Below, one piece after another: positions 18,771-27,828 of a DNA stretch of 64,000 bases. The notes beneath the pieces are model-generated. The model searched no databases and was not told where the DNA came from. It was given only the letters and a program-made list of their open reading frames with translations. Both the position numbers and the translations under genes were made by a program. How positions within the stretch are numbered: position 1 is the stretch's first letter; each line of letters begins with the position of its first letter. This DNA is from Agromyces atrinae (GTDB lineage: Bacteria; Actinomycetota; Actinomycetes; Actinomycetales; Microbacteriaceae): the NCBI RefSeq assembly GCF_013407835.1, contig NZ_JACCBI010000001.1, forward strand, positions 1,860,001 to 1,924,000, read 5' to 3'.

Positions 18771-20135
18771 ATGAGCGACTATGCAGTGGTCAACCCGGCA
18801 ACCGGTGAGACGGTCGAGACGTATCCGACCATCACCGACGCAGAGCTCGAGAGTGCCATCGCGTCGGCGTCGAACACCCACGACGGGTGGTCGCGCGACA
18901 CGACGGTCGCCGAGCGTGCAGCGCTCGTCGCGCGCGTCGCCGAGCTGCACACCGAACGTCGCGAGGAGCTCGCCGACATCATCGTGCGCGAGATGGGCAA
19001 GACCCGCGAGCAGGCGCTCGGCGAGGTCGACTTCGCCGCCGACATCTACGGCTACTACGCCGACAACGGGGCGTCGTTCCTGGAGGACGAGCCCATCCGG
19101 CTACTCGCCGGAGACGGCAGCGCCGTCATCCGCCGCTCGTCGCTCGGCGTGCTGCTCGGCATCATGCCGTGGAACTTCCCGTACTACCAGGTCGCGCGCT
19201 TCGCCGGCCCGAACATCGTCATCGGCAACACGATCATCCTCAAGCACGCGCCGCAGTGCCCCGAGTCGGCCGCGGCGATCGAAACGATCTTCCGCGACGC
19301 GGGCTTCCCCGAGGGCGCCTACGTCAACGTCTACGCGACGAACGACCAGATCGCGACCGTCATCGCCGACCCGCGCGTACAGGGTGTCTCGCTCACGGGC
19401 TCCGAGCGCGCCGGTGCCGCCGTCGCCGAGATCGCCGGCCGTCACCTCAAGAAGGTCGTGCTCGAGCTCGGCGGTTCCGACCCCTTCGTGCTGCTCTCGA
19501 CCGACGACCTCGACGCGACCGTCGAATCGGCCGTCGCCGCTCGCCTCGACAACAACGGCCAGTCGTGCAACGCCGCCAAGCGCTTCATCGTCGCCGATGA
19601 CCTCTACGACGCGTTCCTCGAGAAGTTCACCGCGGCCCTCACCGCCGTCGAAGCGGTCGATCCGACATCCGACGGCGCCGAACTCGGCCCGCTCTCGTCG
19701 ACGGCCGCGGCCGACCGCATCGAAGACCAGCTGTCGCGGGCCGTCGCCCAGGGCGCCACACTCGTCGGCGGTCAGCGGTCGGGCAACTTCGTCTCGCCGG
19801 GCGTGCTGACCGACGTCGCCCCCGGCAACGACGCGTACCACGAGGAGTTCTTCGGCCCCATCGCGACCGTCCACCGCGTGAGCGGCGAGGACGCGGCGAT
19901 CGCCCTCGCGAACGACACCCCCTTCGGCCTCGGCTCCTACCTCTTCACGACGGATGCCGCCCAGGCGGAGCGTGTCGCCGACCGCATCGAGGCGGGCATG
20001 GTGTTCGTGAACCTCGTGCTCGCCGACGGTGCCGAACTGCCGTTCGGCGGTGTCAAGCGCTCAGGCACCGGCCGCGAGATGGGTCGCCTCGGCGCCGACG
20101 AGTTCGTCAACAAGAAGCTCATTCGCATCGGCTGA
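18771..20135 (+). CDS. NAD(P)-dependent succinate-semialdehyde dehydrogenase (GabD1 type)
   Basis: A 454-residue aldehyde dehydrogenase. The N-terminus (YAVVNPATGETVETYPT) lacks the extension of E. coli GabD and the length fits actinobacterial GabD1. Key parts are GIMPWNFPYYQVAR (cofactor loop), KKVVLELGGSDPF with the catalytic glutamate, and NNGQSCNAAKRF with the catalytic cysteine; EEFFGPIATVHRV closes the substrate domain. AAGGAG stands seven bases before the ATG. It is followed after 11 bases by a class III aminotransferase, which would generate the aldehyde, so the two form an amine or omega-amino acid catabolic unit. The exact aldehyde (succinate semialdehyde or another) is inferred from family likeness. 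Confidence 0.88.
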   Translation: MSDYAVVNPATGETVETYPTITDAELESAIASASNTHDGWSRDTTVAERAALVARVAELHTERREELADIIVREMGKTREQALGEVDFAADIYGYYADNGASFLEDEPIRLLAGDGSAVIRRSSLGVLLGIMPWNFPYYQVARFAGPNIVIGNTIILKHAPQCPESAAAIETIFRDAGFPEGAYVNVYATNDQIATVIADPRVQGVSLTGSERAGAAVAEIAGRHLKKVVLELGGSDPFVLLSTDDLDATVESAVAARLDNNGQSCNAAKRFIVADDLYDAFLEKFTAALTAVEAVDPTSDGAELGPLSSTAAADRIEDQLSRAVAQGATLVGGQRSGNFVSPGVLTDVAPGNDAYHEEFFGPIATVHRVSGEDAAIALANDTPFGLGSYLFTTDAAQAERVADRIEAGMVFVNLVLADGAELPFGGVKRSGTGREMGRLGADEFVNKKLIRIG

Positions 20136-20146
20136 GGGGCGAGACC

Positions 20147-21529
20147 ATGACCCGCGAGTACGACGTCGCCGCTCTCGAGCAGAAGGCGCGCGATCACCTC
20201 TGGATGCAGTTCGCCCGGCAGTCGACGATGGAGAACGGCATTCCGATCATCGTCAAGGGCGAGGGCCATCACATCTGGGACGCCCAGGGCCGGAAGTACA
20301 TCGACGGCCTGTCGGGACTGTTCGTCGTCAACGCGGGTCACGGTCGACGCCGGCTCGCCGAGGCCGCCGCGAAGCAGGCCTCGGAGCTCGCGTTCTTCCC
20401 CATCTGGTCGTACGCCCACCCTGCAGCGATCGAACTCGCCGAGCGCCTCGCGAACTACGCGCCCGCCGACCTCAACCACGTGTTCTTCTCGTCGGGCGGC
20501 GGTGAATCGGTCGAGACGGCGTTCAAGCTCGCAAAGCACTACTGGAAGCTCGTCGGGCGCCCGACCAAGCACAAGGTCATCTCGCGGGCCGTCGCGTACC
20601 ACGGCACGCCCCAGGGCGCCCTGGCGATCACGGGAATCCCGGCGATGAAGGAGATGTTCGAGCCCGTCACGCCCGGCGGCTTCCGCGTGCCGAACACCAA
20701 CTTCTACCGAGCGGCAGAGGTCGGCGCCCCCGCCGACGACATCGATGCCTTCGGGCTCTGGGCCGCGAACCGCATCGAGGAGATGATCCTCCTCGAGGGC
20801 CCCGAGACCGTCGCCGCCGTGTTCCTCGAGCCCGTGCAGAACTCGGGCGGCTGCTTCCCGCCGCCGCCCGGCTACTTCCAGCGGGTGCGCGAGATCTGCG
20901 ACAAGCACGACGTGCTGCTCGTCTCCGACGAGGTCATCTGCGCGTTCGGCCGCATCGGCAACATGTTCGCCGCCGACACCTACGGGTATCGCCCTGACAT
21001 GATCACGTGCGCCAAGGGCATGACGTCGGGCTACGTGCCCATGGGCGCGACGATCGTGAGCGATGCGATCTACGAGCCGTTCCGACACGGTCACACGTCG
21101 TTCCCCCACGGGTACACGTTCGCCGGTCACCCCGTCGGCGCCGCCGTCGCTCTCGAGAACCTCGACATCTTCGAGGAGGAGGGCCTCAACGAGCACGTGC
21201 GCGAGAACTCGCCCGCCTTCCGAGCCGAGCTCGAGAAGCTCCTCGACATCCCCATCGTCGGCGACGTGCGCGGTGACGGCTACTTCTTCGGCATCGAGCT
21301 CGTGAAGGACAAGGACACCCGCGAGACCTTCGACGCCGACGAGTCCGAGCGGCTGCTGCGCGGCTTCCTCTCGAAGGCGCTCTACGAGGCCGGGCTCTAC
21401 TGCCGCGCCGACGACCGCGGCGACCCCGTCGTGCAGCTCGCTCCCCCGCTCACGATCGGCCCCGCGGAGTTCGCCGAGATCGGCGGCATCCTCCGCTCGG
21501 TGCTGACCGAGGCCGCCGCCCTCCGCTGA
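20147..21529 (+). CDS. Class III omega-aminotransferase
   Basis: A 460-residue PLP-dependent aminotransferase of the aspartate aminotransferase-family (omega-transaminase) subgroup. Seen are GHHIWDAQGRKYIDGLSGL, FFSSGGGESVETAFKLAK, AVAYHGTPQGAL, LLVSDEVICAFGRIG (PLP-binding aspartate) and ITCAKGMTSGYVPMGA with the Schiff-base lysine. Members act on putrescine, beta-alanine, taurine or aromatic amines with pyruvate or 2-oxoglutarate. Being coupled to an aldehyde dehydrogenase suggests a diamine or omega-amino acid as substrate. It is clearly distinct from the gabT copy at 62-63 kb, so the cell has two parallel routes. Confidence 0.9.
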   Translation: MTREYDVAALEQKARDHLWMQFARQSTMENGIPIIVKGEGHHIWDAQGRKYIDGLSGLFVVNAGHGRRRLAEAAAKQASELAFFPIWSYAHPAAIELAERLANYAPADLNHVFFSSGGGESVETAFKLAKHYWKLVGRPTKHKVISRAVAYHGTPQGALAITGIPAMKEMFEPVTPGGFRVPNTNFYRAAEVGAPADDIDAFGLWAANRIEEMILLEGPETVAAVFLEPVQNSGGCFPPPPGYFQRVREICDKHDVLLVSDEVICAFGRIGNMFAADTYGYRPDMITCAKGMTSGYVPMGATIVSDAIYEPFRHGHTSFPHGYTFAGHPVGAAVALENLDIFEEEGLNEHVRENSPAFRAELEKLLDIPIVGDVRGDGYFFGIELVKDKDTRETFDADESERLLRGFLSKALYEAGLYCRADDRGDPVVQLAPPLTIGPAEFAEIGGILRSVLTEAAALR

Positions 21530-21560
21530 GCCTGAGCACCCCCGAACGCAGGAGGTATCG

Positions 21561-21938
21561 ATGGAGATCATGCAGGTGGCCCTCTACGCGGCCGACCTCG
21601 AGAGGGCCCGGCTCTTCTACGAACGGCTGCTCGGCGAACGCGCCGCGGCCGTCTTCGATCCGCCCGGTCTCGTGTTCTTCAACGTCGGCATCTCGCGGCT
21701 CCTCCTCGACCCGAACGCGCCGCGATCGCTGTTCTACCTGCAGGTCGACGATGCGCGCGCCTTCATCGAACGGGCTCGAGCCGACGGCATCGAGATCCTC
21801 GGCGAACCGCACGTCGTCTTCAGCCACGACTCCGACGCGATCGGACCGACCGACACCGACGAGATCATGGCGTTTCTCCGCGACAGCGAGGGCAACACCG
21901 TCGGCGTCGTGAGCCACGAGGCGCGCCACACACCTTAA
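21561..21938 (+). CDS. VOC (glyoxalase/bleomycin resistance) family protein
   Basis: A 125-residue vicinal oxygen chelate protein with the paired beta-alpha-beta-beta-beta units: MQVALYAADLERARLFYERL at the N-terminus and LFYLQVDDARAFIERARADG in the middle, ending FLRDSEGNTVGVVSH. AGGAGGT lies five bases before the ATG at 21561, a strong ribosome binding site. It follows the aminotransferase after 31 bases and is probably the last gene of that operon, because a strong hairpin stands right after it. Function within the family cannot be fixed from sequence. Confidence 0.82.
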   Translation: MEIMQVALYAADLERARLFYERLLGERAAAVFDPPGLVFFNVGISRLLLDPNAPRSLFYLQVDDARAFIERARADGIEILGEPHVVFSHDSDAIGPTDTDEIMAFLRDSEGNTVGVVSHEARHTP

Positions 21939-21953
21939 GCCCGCCCGCGTACG

Positions 21954-21987
21954 CAGAAGGCCCGCCGGCGAACCGGCGGGCCTTCTG
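21954..21987. terminator. Bidirectional hairpin terminator
   Basis: A 15-base-pair perfect stem (CAGAAGGCCCGCCGG and its complement) with a CGAA tetraloop, between the convergent VOC gene and rplA. The AGAAGG/CCTTCT foot gives a short pyrimidine run on both strands. Confidence 0.8.
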
Positions 21988-22022
21988 TGATCTACAGCGA
22001 GATCGAGTGTTCTACAGCGAGA

Positions 22023-22712
22023 TCAGATCGCGTTGACGTCGAGCGGGATGCCCGGTCCGAAGGTCGTCGAGACGGCGCCCTTCTGGATGTAGCGGCCCTT
22101 CGAGCTCGACGGCTTGAGACGCACGACCTCTTCGAGGGCGGCGTTGAGGTTGTCGCCCAGCTGCTCGGCCGAGAACGAGGCCTTGCCGACGACGAAGTGC
22201 ACGTTGGAGTGCTTGTCGACGCGGAACTCGATCTTTCCGCCCTTAATGTCGGAGACGGCCTTCGCGACGTCGGGCGTCACGGTTCCGGTCTTCGGGTTCG
22301 GCATGAGGCCACGCGGGCCGAGGACCTTACCGAGACGACCGACCTGGCCCATGAGCTCGGGCGTCGAGACGGCCGAGTCGAAGGCGGTGTAGCCGCCGGC
22401 GACCTTCTCGATGAGCTCGGCGCCGCCGACCTCGTCTGCACCGGCGGCGATGGCTGCCTCAGCGGCGGGGCCGGTCGCGAACACGATGACGCGGGCGGTC
22501 TTACCGGTTCCGTGGGGCAGGATGACGGTGCCGCGCACCATCTGGTCTGCCTTGCGGGGGTCGACGCCGAGCTTGAGCGCGACCTCGACGGTCGAGTCGA
22601 ACTTCGCCGAACCGGTCTCCTTCGCGAGAACGACTGCGTCGTTCGGTGCGTAGAACTTGCCGTCTTCGATCTTCTCGGCCGCGGCGCGGTAGGCCTTGGA
22701 CTTCTGTGCCAT
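22023..22712 (-). CDS. rplA: 50S ribosomal protein L1
   Basis: A 229-residue L1 protein, part of the ribosomal L1 stalk and a known translational repressor of its own operon in many bacteria. Diagnostic are [10 protein letters not shown] at the start, [36 protein letters not shown] (the L1 signature) and [17 protein letters not shown]. Full family length; AAGGAG is seven bases before the ATG. It follows rplK after 133 bases, an unusually wide gap for this gene pair, which contains a strong hairpin. Confidence 0.98.
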   Translation of the reverse strand: MAQKSKAYRAAAEKIEDGKFYAPNDAVVLAKETGSAKFDSTVEVALKLGVDPRKADQMVRGTVILPHGTGKTARVIVFATGPAAEAAIAAGADEVGGAELIEKVAGGYTAFDSAVSTPELMGQVGRLGKVLGPRGLMPNPKTGTVTPDVAKAVSDIKGGKIEFRVDKHSNVHFVVGKASFSAEQLGDNLNAALEEVVRLKPSSSKGRYIQKGAVSTTFGPGIPLDVNAI

Positions 22713-22779
22713 GTTTTTCTCCTTGAGAGAGTGTGGTCATCTGCGCCTGGCAGGCGCTGCCACGAATACGTTCTGGTGG

Positions 22780-22806
22780 GCGGATGACGCGAGGAGCGTC
22801 ATCCGC
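22780..22806. other. Intraoperonic hairpin between rplK and rplA
   Basis: An 11-base-pair perfect stem (GCGGATGACGC and complement) with a five-base loop. There is no U-run on the rplA side, so it is more likely an mRNA processing, stability or attenuation element than a full terminator. Confidence 0.5.
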
Positions 22807-22845
22807 GGGTTGCGTCTCGACGATGTCGACGGCGCGGAACCCGAA

Positions 22846-23274
22846 TTACTCGACCGTGATGCCCATCGAGCGAGCGGTGCCGGCGATGATCTTCGACGCT
22901 GCGTCGAGGTCGTTCGCGTTGAGGTCGACCATCTTCGCTTCGGCGATCTCGCGGACCTGGGCGTTCGTCAGCTTGCCGACCTTGGTCGTGTGCGGGACAC
23001 CCGAACCCTTGGCGACGCCGGCGGCCTTCTTGATGAGCTCCGCAGCGGGCGGGGTCTTCAGGATGAAGGTGAACGAGCGGTCCTCGTAGACGGTGATCTC
23101 AACGGGGATGACGTTGCCGCGCTGGGCTTCGGTCGCCGCGTTGTAGGCCTTGCAGAACTCCATGATGTTGACGCCGTGCTGACCGAGCGCGGGGCCGATG
23201 GGCGGCGCGGGGTTGGCTGCGCCGGCCTTGATCTGAAGCTTGATCAGACCTGTGACCTTCTTCTTTGCTGCCAT
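22846..23274 (-). CDS. rplK: 50S ribosomal protein L11
   Basis: A 142-residue L11 protein, which binds the 23S rRNA GTPase centre and is needed for stringent factor activation. It begins [18 protein letters not shown] and carries [20 protein letters not shown] and [14 protein letters not shown], ending with the L11 signature around GTARSMGI. The ATG at 23274 is chosen for the family N-terminus; a longer in-frame start would add 14 atypical residues. Located 90 bases after nusG in the usual order nusG-rplK-rplA. Confidence 0.98.
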   Translation of the reverse strand: MAAKKKVTGLIKLQIKAGAANPAPPIGPALGQHGVNIMEFCKAYNAATEAQRGNVIPVEITVYEDRSFTFILKTPPAAELIKKAAGVAKGSGVPHTTKVGKLTNAQVREIAEAKMVDLNANDLDAASKIIAGTARSMGITVE

Positions 23275-23364
23275 GTCTTTCTCTCTTTCTGTGCGAACGC
23301 TCCGCGGGCGGAGCACTCTCCCGCTCCCCCGGCGGATCCGGGAGGCGGTGATTCGGGGGAAGCT

Positions 23365-24390
23365 CTAGAGCTTGGTGACCTGGTCGAAGCTGAGCTCGAC
23401 GGGGGTCTCGCGCTCGAAGAGCGAGACGAGGACCGTGAGCTTGCCGCTCTCGGGCTTGATCTCGCTGATCGAACCGGGAAGGCCGGCGAACGAGCCGTCC
23501 TTGATGGTGATGGTCTCGCCGACCTCGAAGTCGATCTCGGCGGGGATCGGTCGAGCGGCCTGCGCTCCACCGGTCGTCTTGCCGCCCTTGACGGGTGCGA
23601 CCTCCTTGATCTCGACGAGGCTCTTCAGCATTCCGAAGGCCTCTTCGAAGCGGAGGGGGGTCGGGTTGTGCGCGTTGCCGACGAAGCCCGTGACACCGGG
23701 AGTGTGGCGGATGACCGACCAGCTCTCCTCGTTCAGGTCCATGCGGACGAGCACGTAACCGGGGATACGGACGCGAGTGACCATCTTGCGCTGGCCGTTC
23801 TTGATCTCGACGACGTCTTCCATCGGGACCTCGACCTGGAAGATGTAGTCGGCCATGGCCATCGACTCACGACGCTGCTCGATGTTCGCCTTCACGCGAC
23901 GCTCGAAACCGGCGTACGAGTGGATGACGTACCACTTGCCGGGGAGGAAGCGGAGCTCGGCGCGGAACTCGGCGTACGGGTCGACCTCTGCCTCGTCTTC
24001 CTCGGCCTCGGCGACGACGTCGGCCTCGAGCTCTTCGATCGACTCGACGTAGGGAGCGACATCGTCGTCCTCGTCGTCGGCGCCGTCGACCTCTTCTTCT
24101 TCGGTCACGGCTTCGAGTGCGGCGTCAGCCTCTTCGACGGAGTCGATCTCGAGTGCGTCGTCGACGATCGCGTCGGCCTCGGCGTCAGGCGCCTCGGCGA
24201 GAGCATCGAGGACGGCGTCGAGGTCGATGTCGTTTCCCTCGTCGTCGACGACGTGAAGGGCGCTCTGCTCAGCGGGTTCGACGGACTCTTCGTCGTGCGC
24301 GAGGGTGTTGCCCTCCTGCGCCTCGTCGTCCTCCGACGACTGCTCTGCAGCGGTCGCCCAATCGACGTCTTCGCGCTCGCTCTTAGACAC
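23365..24390 (-). CDS. nusG: Transcription termination/antitermination protein NusG, with acidic N-terminal extension
   Basis: A 341-residue NusG, much longer than the 181 residues of E. coli. Residues 1-160 are an acidic, low-complexity extension (for example [18 protein letters not shown]). The NGN domain follows from [21 protein letters not shown] through [29 protein letters not shown], and the KOW domain is [20 protein letters not shown] near 280-300. The GTG start at 24390 has AAGGA nine bases upstream. NusG binds RNA polymerase and modulates pausing and Rho. Acidic extensions are common in actinobacteria; this one is on the long side. Confidence 0.96.
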   Translation of the reverse strand: MSKSEREDVDWATAAEQSSEDDEAQEGNTLAHDEESVEPAEQSALHVVDDEGNDIDLDAVLDALAEAPDAEADAIVDDALEIDSVEEADAALEAVTEEEEVDGADDEDDDVAPYVESIEELEADVVAEAEEDEAEVDPYAEFRAELRFLPGKWYVIHSYAGFERRVKANIEQRRESMAMADYIFQVEVPMEDVVEIKNGQRKMVTRVRIPGYVLVRMDLNEESWSVIRHTPGVTGFVGNAHNPTPLRFEEAFGMLKSLVEIKEVAPVKGGKTTGGAQAARPIPAEIDFEVGETITIKDGSFAGLPGSISEIKPESGKLTVLVSLFERETPVELSFDQVTKL

Positions 24391-24450
24391 TCTTCACAAT
24401 CCTTTTCGAATTACGGTGCGGACGAAGCCGCAGAAGGGGGATCGCCCCGA

Positions 24451-24726
24451 TTAGATTCCCGGTGTTCCGAACACGAACAGCACGATCCACCCGAAGAACT
24501 GGTCGAGGCCCCACACGATCGCCATCATGATGACGACGAAGACGAGGACGACGCCCGTGAAGCTGAAGAGCTCCTTGCGGGTCGGCGTGACGACCTTCTT
24601 CAGTTCTCCGATGACCTGGCGAATGAAGAGCGCGATGCGCGCGAACGGGTTGCGCCGTGCGGCGCGCTCCTTCTTCGCGTTGGCGACGACGTCTTCGCTC
24701 GGTTCGTCGACTACTCTTCGTGCCAC
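24451..24726 (-). CDS. secE: Preprotein translocase subunit SecE
   Basis: A 91-residue SecE, the small essential subunit of the SecYEG channel, with one membrane helix near the C-terminus (FTGVVLVFVVIMMAIVWGLD). The conserved amphipathic segment IRQVIGELKKVVTPTRKEL precedes it. I use the GTG at 24726 (MARRVVDEP), which gives the common actinobacterial start and has AAAGG eight bases upstream; GTG at 24735 would add three residues. Placed 37-60 bases after the tRNA-Trp gene and ahead of nusG, the classic arrangement. Confidence 0.93.
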   Translation of the reverse strand: MARRVVDEPSEDVVANAKKERAARRNPFARIALFIRQVIGELKKVVTPTRKELFSFTGVVLVFVVIMMAIVWGLDQFFGWIVLFVFGTPGI

Positions 24727-24763
24727 TTCGTACACCTTTCATGGGCCGACTGTTGCCGACTCG

Positions 24764-24836
24764 CAGGGCGGACAGGACTCGAACCTGCAACCTGCGGTTT
24801 TGGAGACCGCTGCTCTACCAATTGAGCCACCGCCCT
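24764..24836 (-). tRNA. trnW: tRNA-Trp (CCA anticodon)
   Basis: A 73-base cloverleaf on the minus strand: acceptor AGGGCGG pairs with CCGCCCT, the D arm reads GGCTCAATTGGTAGAGC, the anticodon loop CTCCAAA holds CCA with a GCGGT/ACCGC stem, and the T arm has GGTTCGAGTCC. Discriminator base is G and CCA is not encoded. It precedes secE by 37 bases and is probably cotranscribed with it. Confidence 0.97.
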
Positions 24837-25026
24837 TCGGACGCATTCGCTACCGAAAGAGTTGCCCGCGTCATCCACTCTCTTCTTCACCCGGAGGACT
24901 GCCAAAAATTGGCGCAGAAAAGCTTGGCTGAGTTACGCAACCTCAGCAAGTGTATGCGACCCCGGCGCGAGAGTAAAACGCGGCCCCGAGATCGCACTGG
25001 CTCGCCTGCCACTACCCCTGCCACCT
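24837..25026. other. Non-coding spacer upstream of tRNA-Trp
   Basis: Part of a 390-base gap between the divergent tRNA-Trp/secE operon and marP. It should hold the tRNA-secE-nusG promoter; a minus-strand TAGCGA near 24851-24856 is a possible -10 box. A weak hairpin GCTGAG/CTCAGC lies at 24927-24947. The segment is richer in A/T than its surroundings. No ORF with plausible coding character was seen. The remaining 100 bases are a palindromic repeat listed separately. Confidence 0.5.
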
Positions 25027-25125
25027 GCCCCTGTTCGCAATTCAGGTCCACCATCGTGTCGAGACCGGTTCTCGCGCTCCACGCACCGCGACACGCCATT
25101 GCACTCCTGAATTGCGAACAGGGGC
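25027..25125. repeat. Intergenic inverted-repeat element, family 2, copy 1
   Basis: Perfect 20-base terminal inverted repeats (25027-25046 and 25106-25125, core CTGTTCGCAATTCAGG) enclose about 60 bases with inner inverted CGTGTCG/CGACACG. A second copy with the same ends and the same right-flank GGCGAGGGA lies at 42333-42423. No ORF inside, so it resembles a small MITE-like or REP-type element. Confidence 0.8.
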
Positions 25126-25226
25126 GAGGGATGGGGCAGCGGGGATGACGGTGCGGCGAGCTCTCAGCGAAGGCGCGGGCCGATCGGCGAAGATGGGCGG
25201 ATGACGCGGGAGCACGGAGACGGCCG

Positions 25227-26420
25227 ATGAACGGCGGCGGTGTCGCCGTCGACATCTTCGCGGGGCTGCTGCTCATCGCTCTCGCGGTCGGCGGTTACCG
25301 CGCGGGCATCCTGCGCAGCGCCTTCGGCATCGCGGGCCTCGTGCTCGGCGGATTCGCCGCGTATCTCGCGATCCCGTGGGTCGTACAGGTGCTGCCGTCG
25401 GCCGACTGGCGCATCCCGGGCGTCGTGATCGCGGGGCTCGTGCTGCTCGGCGCGGGCTACGCGCTCGGCGCCGCGATCGGCTCGCTCGTGCGCACAGGAG
25501 CGAAGCGCATCAAGCTGCGCGTCATCGACGGGCTCGCGGGAGCCGCGGCGACCGTCGTCGTCGGCGCACTCGCCCTCGGCGTCGTCGCCTCGAGCCTCAC
25601 GGGGCTCGGCGCCCCCATCATCACCCAGCCGCTCGCGAACTCGAGCGTGCTGCGCGGCATCGACGCGCTGACCCCCGAGCCGCTGCGTCAGGCCGCCCTC
25701 GCGGTGCGCGGGCTCGCGGTCGACGAGGGCGCTCCCTGGGTGCTCGACGCCCTCGGCCTTCCCGTCACGACGGGCGAGGCGCCGGCGGCCGGCAGCCTCG
25801 ACGGCGCGAGCGACGCGCTCACCCGAGCGTCGCAGTCGGTCGCTCGCGTGAGCGGTGTCGCGATCCAGTGCGGAACGGGCATCACGGGCAGCGGCTTCGT
25901 GATCTCCGACAACCGCATCGTGACCAACGCGCACGTCGTCGCCGGTGTCGTCTCGCCCGTCGTCGAGCTGCCCGGTCGCATGCCGCTCACCGGACGCGTC
26001 GTGTACTTCGATCCGATCGATGACCTCGCGGTGCTCGCCGTCTCGGGCCTCGACACGGCAGCCCTGCCCCTCGGCGAGACGCTCGGCGCAGGCGACATCG
26101 CGGCCGTGCAGGGCTACCCGCTCGGCGGCCCGCTCCGCACGGACGCCGCGTCGATCGACTCGGTCGGCGTCATCCCCATCGATGCGATCGACGGTTCGGG
26201 CGCCAACGACCGTGAGAGCTACACGCTCGCGGGGCGCGTGCAGTCGGGCAACTCGGGCGGTCCGCTCGTCTCGCAGAGCGGCGAGGTCGTCGGCGTCGTC
26301 TTCGCCCGGGCGCGCGACAGCGAGGAGATCGGGTTCGCGATGACGATGAGCGAGCTGCTGCCCGTCGCCGCGCAGGCGCCCGACCTCTCCGACACCGTCT
26401 CGACCGGTTCCTGCCGCTGA
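25227..26420 (+). CDS. marP: MarP-family periplasmic serine protease
   Basis: A 397-residue protein with four N-terminal transmembrane helices of the CvpA/colicin V production type (residues 5-125) followed by an external trypsin-like protease domain. The triad is visible: His in NRIVTNAHVVAG, Asp in DPIDDLAVLAV, Ser in QSGNSGGPLV. The layout is that of M. tuberculosis MarP, which is needed for acid resistance and peptidoglycan hydrolase processing. Cysteines at IQCGTG and near the C-terminal GSCR could form the redox-sensitive disulfide known in MarP. Start ATG at 25227; the preceding 100 bases are the family 2 repeat. Monocistronic as far as seen. Confidence 0.9.
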   Translation: MNGGGVAVDIFAGLLLIALAVGGYRAGILRSAFGIAGLVLGGFAAYLAIPWVVQVLPSADWRIPGVVIAGLVLLGAGYALGAAIGSLVRTGAKRIKLRVIDGLAGAAATVVVGALALGVVASSLTGLGAPIITQPLANSSVLRGIDALTPEPLRQAALAVRGLAVDEGAPWVLDALGLPVTTGEAPAAGSLDGASDALTRASQSVARVSGVAIQCGTGITGSGFVISDNRIVTNAHVVAGVVSPVVELPGRMPLTGRVVYFDPIDDLAVLAVSGLDTAALPLGETLGAGDIAAVQGYPLGGPLRTDAASIDSVGVIPIDAIDGSGANDRESYTLAGRVQSGNSGGPLVSQSGEVVGVVFARARDSEEIGFAMTMSELLPVAAQAPDLSDTVSTGSCR

Positions 26421-26477
26421 CCGCGGCGCGATCCTCCACGCGGCGGATCGCTCCTGTCATCCACCGCTCCGGAACCC

Positions 26478-26483
26478 TAGGCT
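26478..26483 (+). promoter_or_regulatory. -10 box for class I aminotransferase, leaderless
   Basis: TAGGCT, exactly six bases before the GTG at 26490; no Shine-Dalgarno sequence. Confidence 0.55.
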
Positions 26484-26489
26484 AGGGGG

Positions 26490-27689
26490 GTGACCGCGAC
26501 GAACCGTCTCTCCGCCCGTATCAACGCCATCGCCGAGTCGGCGACCCTCAAGGTCGACTCCAAGGCCAAGGCCCTCCAGGCGGAAGGTCGACCGGTCATC
26601 TCGTATGCCGCGGGCGAGCCGAACTTCGCGACGCCCGAGCACATCGTCGAGGCGGCCCTCGCGGCCGTGCGCGACCCCAAGAACCACCGCTACACGCCCG
26701 CGGCGGGCCTGCCCGACCTGCGTGAGGCGATCGCCGCGAAGACGCTCCGCGACTCAGGCCTCGAGGTCTCGCCGAGCCGCGTCATCGTGACGAACGGCGG
26801 CAAGCAGGCCGTGTACCAGGCGTTCCAGACGCTCCTCGACGACGGCGACGAGGTGCTCGTGCCGACCCCCTACTGGACGACCTATCCCGAGGCGATCCAG
26901 CTCGCGGGCGGCCGCCAGGTGGATGTCTTCGCGGGCGCCGACCAGGACTACCTCGTCACGGTCGAACAGCTCGAGGCCGCGCGCACGCCGCGTACCAAGG
27001 TGCTGCTCTTCGTGTCGCCGTCGAACCCGACCGGTTCGGTGTACTCGCCTGAGCAGACCGCCGAGATCGGCCGCTGGGCCCTCGAGCACGGCCTGTGGGT
27101 CGTGAGTGACGAGATCTACCAGAACCTCACCTACGACGGAGTGAAGGCCACGTCGATCGTCGAGGCCGTCCCCGAGCTCGCCGAGCAGACAATCCTCGTC
27201 AACGGCGTCGCGAAGACGTACGCCATGACGGGCTGGCGCGTCGGATGGATGGTCGGCCCGGCCGACGCCATCAAGGGCGCGGCGAATCTGCAGTCGCACC
27301 TCACGTCGAACGTCTCGAACATCTCGCAGCGGGCCGCGATCGCGGCTCTCACGGGCCCGCAAGACACCGTCGAAGAGATGCGTCTCGCCTTCGACCGCCG
27401 CCGGAAGACGATCGTCGAGGGACTCTCGGCGATCGAGGGGATGACGGTGCCGACGCCGAAGGGCGCCTTCTACGTGTACCCCGACGTGAGCGGCCTGCTC
27501 GGCCGCGAGTGGGCGGGCGTCACGCCGACGACGTCGCTCGAGCTCGCCGACCTCATCCTCGAGAAGGCCGAGGTCGCCGCCGTTCCCGGTGAGGCCTTCG
27601 GTCCGAGCGGGTACCTGCGCTTCAGCTACGCCCTCGCCGACGAGCCCCTGCTCGAGGGCGTCGAGCGCCTGCAGCGACTCTTCGCGTAG
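26490..27689 (+). CDS. Class I PLP-dependent aminotransferase (probable aspartate aminotransferase)
   Basis: A 399-residue fold-type I aminotransferase of the subgroup I-gamma aspartate/prephenate type. Seen are [82 protein letters not shown] (PLP site), [12 protein letters not shown] and the lysine in [17 protein letters not shown]. Full length. This subgroup commonly does the aspartate/2-oxoglutarate reaction in actinobacteria and is often beside secE in Microbacteriaceae relatives. A GTG start is set by the leaderless promoter. Convergent with mvaS; a family 3 palindromic repeat separates the two stops. Confidence 0.92.
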   Translation: MTATNRLSARINAIAESATLKVDSKAKALQAEGRPVISYAAGEPNFATPEHIVEAALAAVRDPKNHRYTPAAGLPDLREAIAAKTLRDSGLEVSPSRVIVTNGGKQAVYQAFQTLLDDGDEVLVPTPYWTTYPEAIQLAGGRQVDVFAGADQDYLVTVEQLEAARTPRTKVLLFVSPSNPTGSVYSPEQTAEIGRWALEHGLWVVSDEIYQNLTYDGVKATSIVEAVPELAEQTILVNGVAKTYAMTGWRVGWMVGPADAIKGAANLQSHLTSNVSNISQRAAIAALTGPQDTVEEMRLAFDRRRKTIVEGLSAIEGMTVPTPKGAFYVYPDVSGLLGREWAGVTPTTSLELADLILEKAEVAAVPGEAFGPSGYLRFSYALADEPLLEGVERLQRLFA

Positions 27690-27750
27690 GCGCGGCGCGC
27701 GCCCGCGTCATCCGTCGGCGCGCCCGCGCGCACGTACGCACCCGCCCGCC

Positions 27751-27812
27751 GGAGTGCCGCTCCCGCGGCGGAGTGCCGCCCGTGCGGCACTCGCGCGCGC
27801 GAACGGCACTCC
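27751..27812. repeat. Nested palindromic repeat, family 3, copy 1
   Basis: Outer arms GGAGTGCCG (27751-27759) and CGGCACTCC (27804-27812) enclose an inner hairpin GAGTGCCGC-CCGT-GCGGCACTC (27771-27792). A second element of identical length (62 bases) and layout is at 47830-47891, sharing CGCGCGCGAACGGCACTCC. Lies between convergent gene ends. Confidence 0.8.
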
Positions 27813-27828
27813 CGCGGGGCGGAGAACG

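Noticed and set aside
21991..22024. Direct repeat TCTACAGCGAGATC, two copies 20 bases apart at the rplA stop
   Set aside because: Short, single pair, no recurrence elsewhere noticed; may be chance or slippage.
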